Positions 63,601 through 64,000 of a stretch of 64,000 bases of DNA are shown here, in pieces; within the stretch, counting starts at the first letter, position 1, and each line of letters starts with the position of its first letter. The DNA is from Piromyces finnis (taxonomy: Eukaryota > Neocallimastigomycota > Neocallimastigomycetes > Neocallimastigales > Neocallimastigaceae), in assembly GCA_002104945.1 (NCBI GenBank), contig MCFH01000081.1, positions 62,001-126,000 on the forward strand. Direction: 5' to 3'. The notes under the pieces were generated by a model, which saw only the letters and a program-made list of their open reading frames with translations, had not been told where the DNA came from and made no database searches. Both the position numbers and the translations under genes were made by a program.

Positions 63601-64000
63601 GTTATTGATGCATGTGAAAAAGGAAGTATAGCACGTTTTGCAAATCATAGTTGTGAACCAAATTGTCATATAGAAAGATGGTTAGTAGAAAGTAAAAAAA
63701 ATAAAAAAAAAAAAAAATAATGAAACTATTTTTTATATCCCACATTTTTTTTTTCTATATTAATATTTATTATATATATATATATATATATATATTTAAT
63801 GTTTTTGAAATTTCTTTTATAACATATAAAAGGACGGTTAATGATGAAGTAAGAGTTGGATTATTTGCATTAAGAGATATTAAAGCTGGTGAAGAATTAT
63901 TATATGACTATAATTTCCATAGTTTTGGTGAACAACAAAAATGTAATTGTGGAAGTAAAAATTGTCGTGGTATTATTGGTGTGAATAGACAACATCCAAC
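60695..64000 (+). CDS. ASH1/SET2-family histone lysine methyltransferase (partial, runs off right edge)
   Basis: Exons 60695-62794, 62896-62950, 63082-63281, 63433-63680 and 63833 to beyond 64000; 923 residues are seen. AWS domain: [17 protein letters not shown] and [17 protein letters not shown] (about 733-771). SET domain: [25 protein letters not shown] (853-863) and [10 protein letters not shown] (890-899); post-[11 protein letters not shown] (905-912). All SET cofactor and catalytic motifs are intact. YDYNFHSF and CRGIIG are closest to ASH1-type enzymes, which methylate H3K36; NSD or SET2 is the alternative. The 700-residue first exon is low complexity and Lys/Glu-rich, with about three 30-residue repeats (IVLDDxNxTE.., residues 149-237), two YSMRKR motifs and an acidic patch. 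The start is the ATG of MTRHQIENE; nothing in frame upstream is an ATG. Confidence 0.93.

Noticed and set aside
1-64000. Dictyostelium or a ciliate as host
   Set aside because: RTT109, SEC66 and the Ecl1-type motif point to fungi; TMEM216 is not expected in Dictyostelium, which lacks cilia; TAA, TAG and TGA all act as stops, unlike most ciliates.

Overview
The window is nuclear DNA from a very AT-rich, intron-rich eukaryote. I found no bacterial, viral or transposon-encoded protein. The best fit is a zoosporic fungus, most likely an anaerobic gut fungus (Neocallimastigomycota). The evidence is the extreme A+T content with long homopolymers, N/S/T/Q-rich proteins, the standard genetic code, and a set of genes whose families point to fungi: RTT109, SEC66 and an Ecl1-type zinc-binding domain. 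A ciliary transition-zone gene (TMEM216) sits alongside them, as expected of a fungus with flagellated zoospores and not of Dictyostelium or a Dikaryon. The assignment is inference; no rRNA or mitochondrial marker lies here.

I rebuilt exon structures by hand from GT/AG boundaries, reading-frame phase and family motifs. Seventeen genes result, sixteen complete and one cut by the right edge, with 62 introns, all GT-AG. Left to right: PP2C-type phosphatase (-), PHO80-like cyclin (-), a 6.9 kb gene-free stretch, MIA40 (-), UPF2 (+), DPY30 (-), TMEM216 (+), NAP1 (+), Ecl1-like zinc protein (-), pICln/CLNS1A (-), SEC66 (+), GYP1/TBC1D22 Rab-GAP (-), JTB-like (+), RTT109 (-), proteasome alpha5 (+), SYS1 (-), an orphan membrane protein with a degenerate P-loop-like region (+), and an ASH1/SET2-family histone methyltransferase (+, partial).

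These are mostly housekeeping genes and form no operon or cluster. Recurring themes are chromatin (DPY30, NAP1, RTT109, ASH1-like), RNA quality control and snRNP assembly (UPF2, pICln), secretory traffic (SEC66, GYP1, SYS1), organelle import (MIA40), protein turnover (proteasome alpha5) and signalling (PP2C, cyclin).

Spacers between genes are nearly pure A/T with homopolymers and simple repeats. Exceptions worth attention are a roughly 100 bp imperfect palindrome inside the gene-free stretch, a 42 bp minisatellite, a 52 bp minisatellite inside an intron, a long AGTAAT array, and three isolated CGGCGG/CCGCCG islets. I saw no CRISPR array, tRNA, rRNA or complete mobile element. The most novel items are the orphan membrane protein, the palindromic element, the RTT109 C-terminal repeats and the MIA40 tail.
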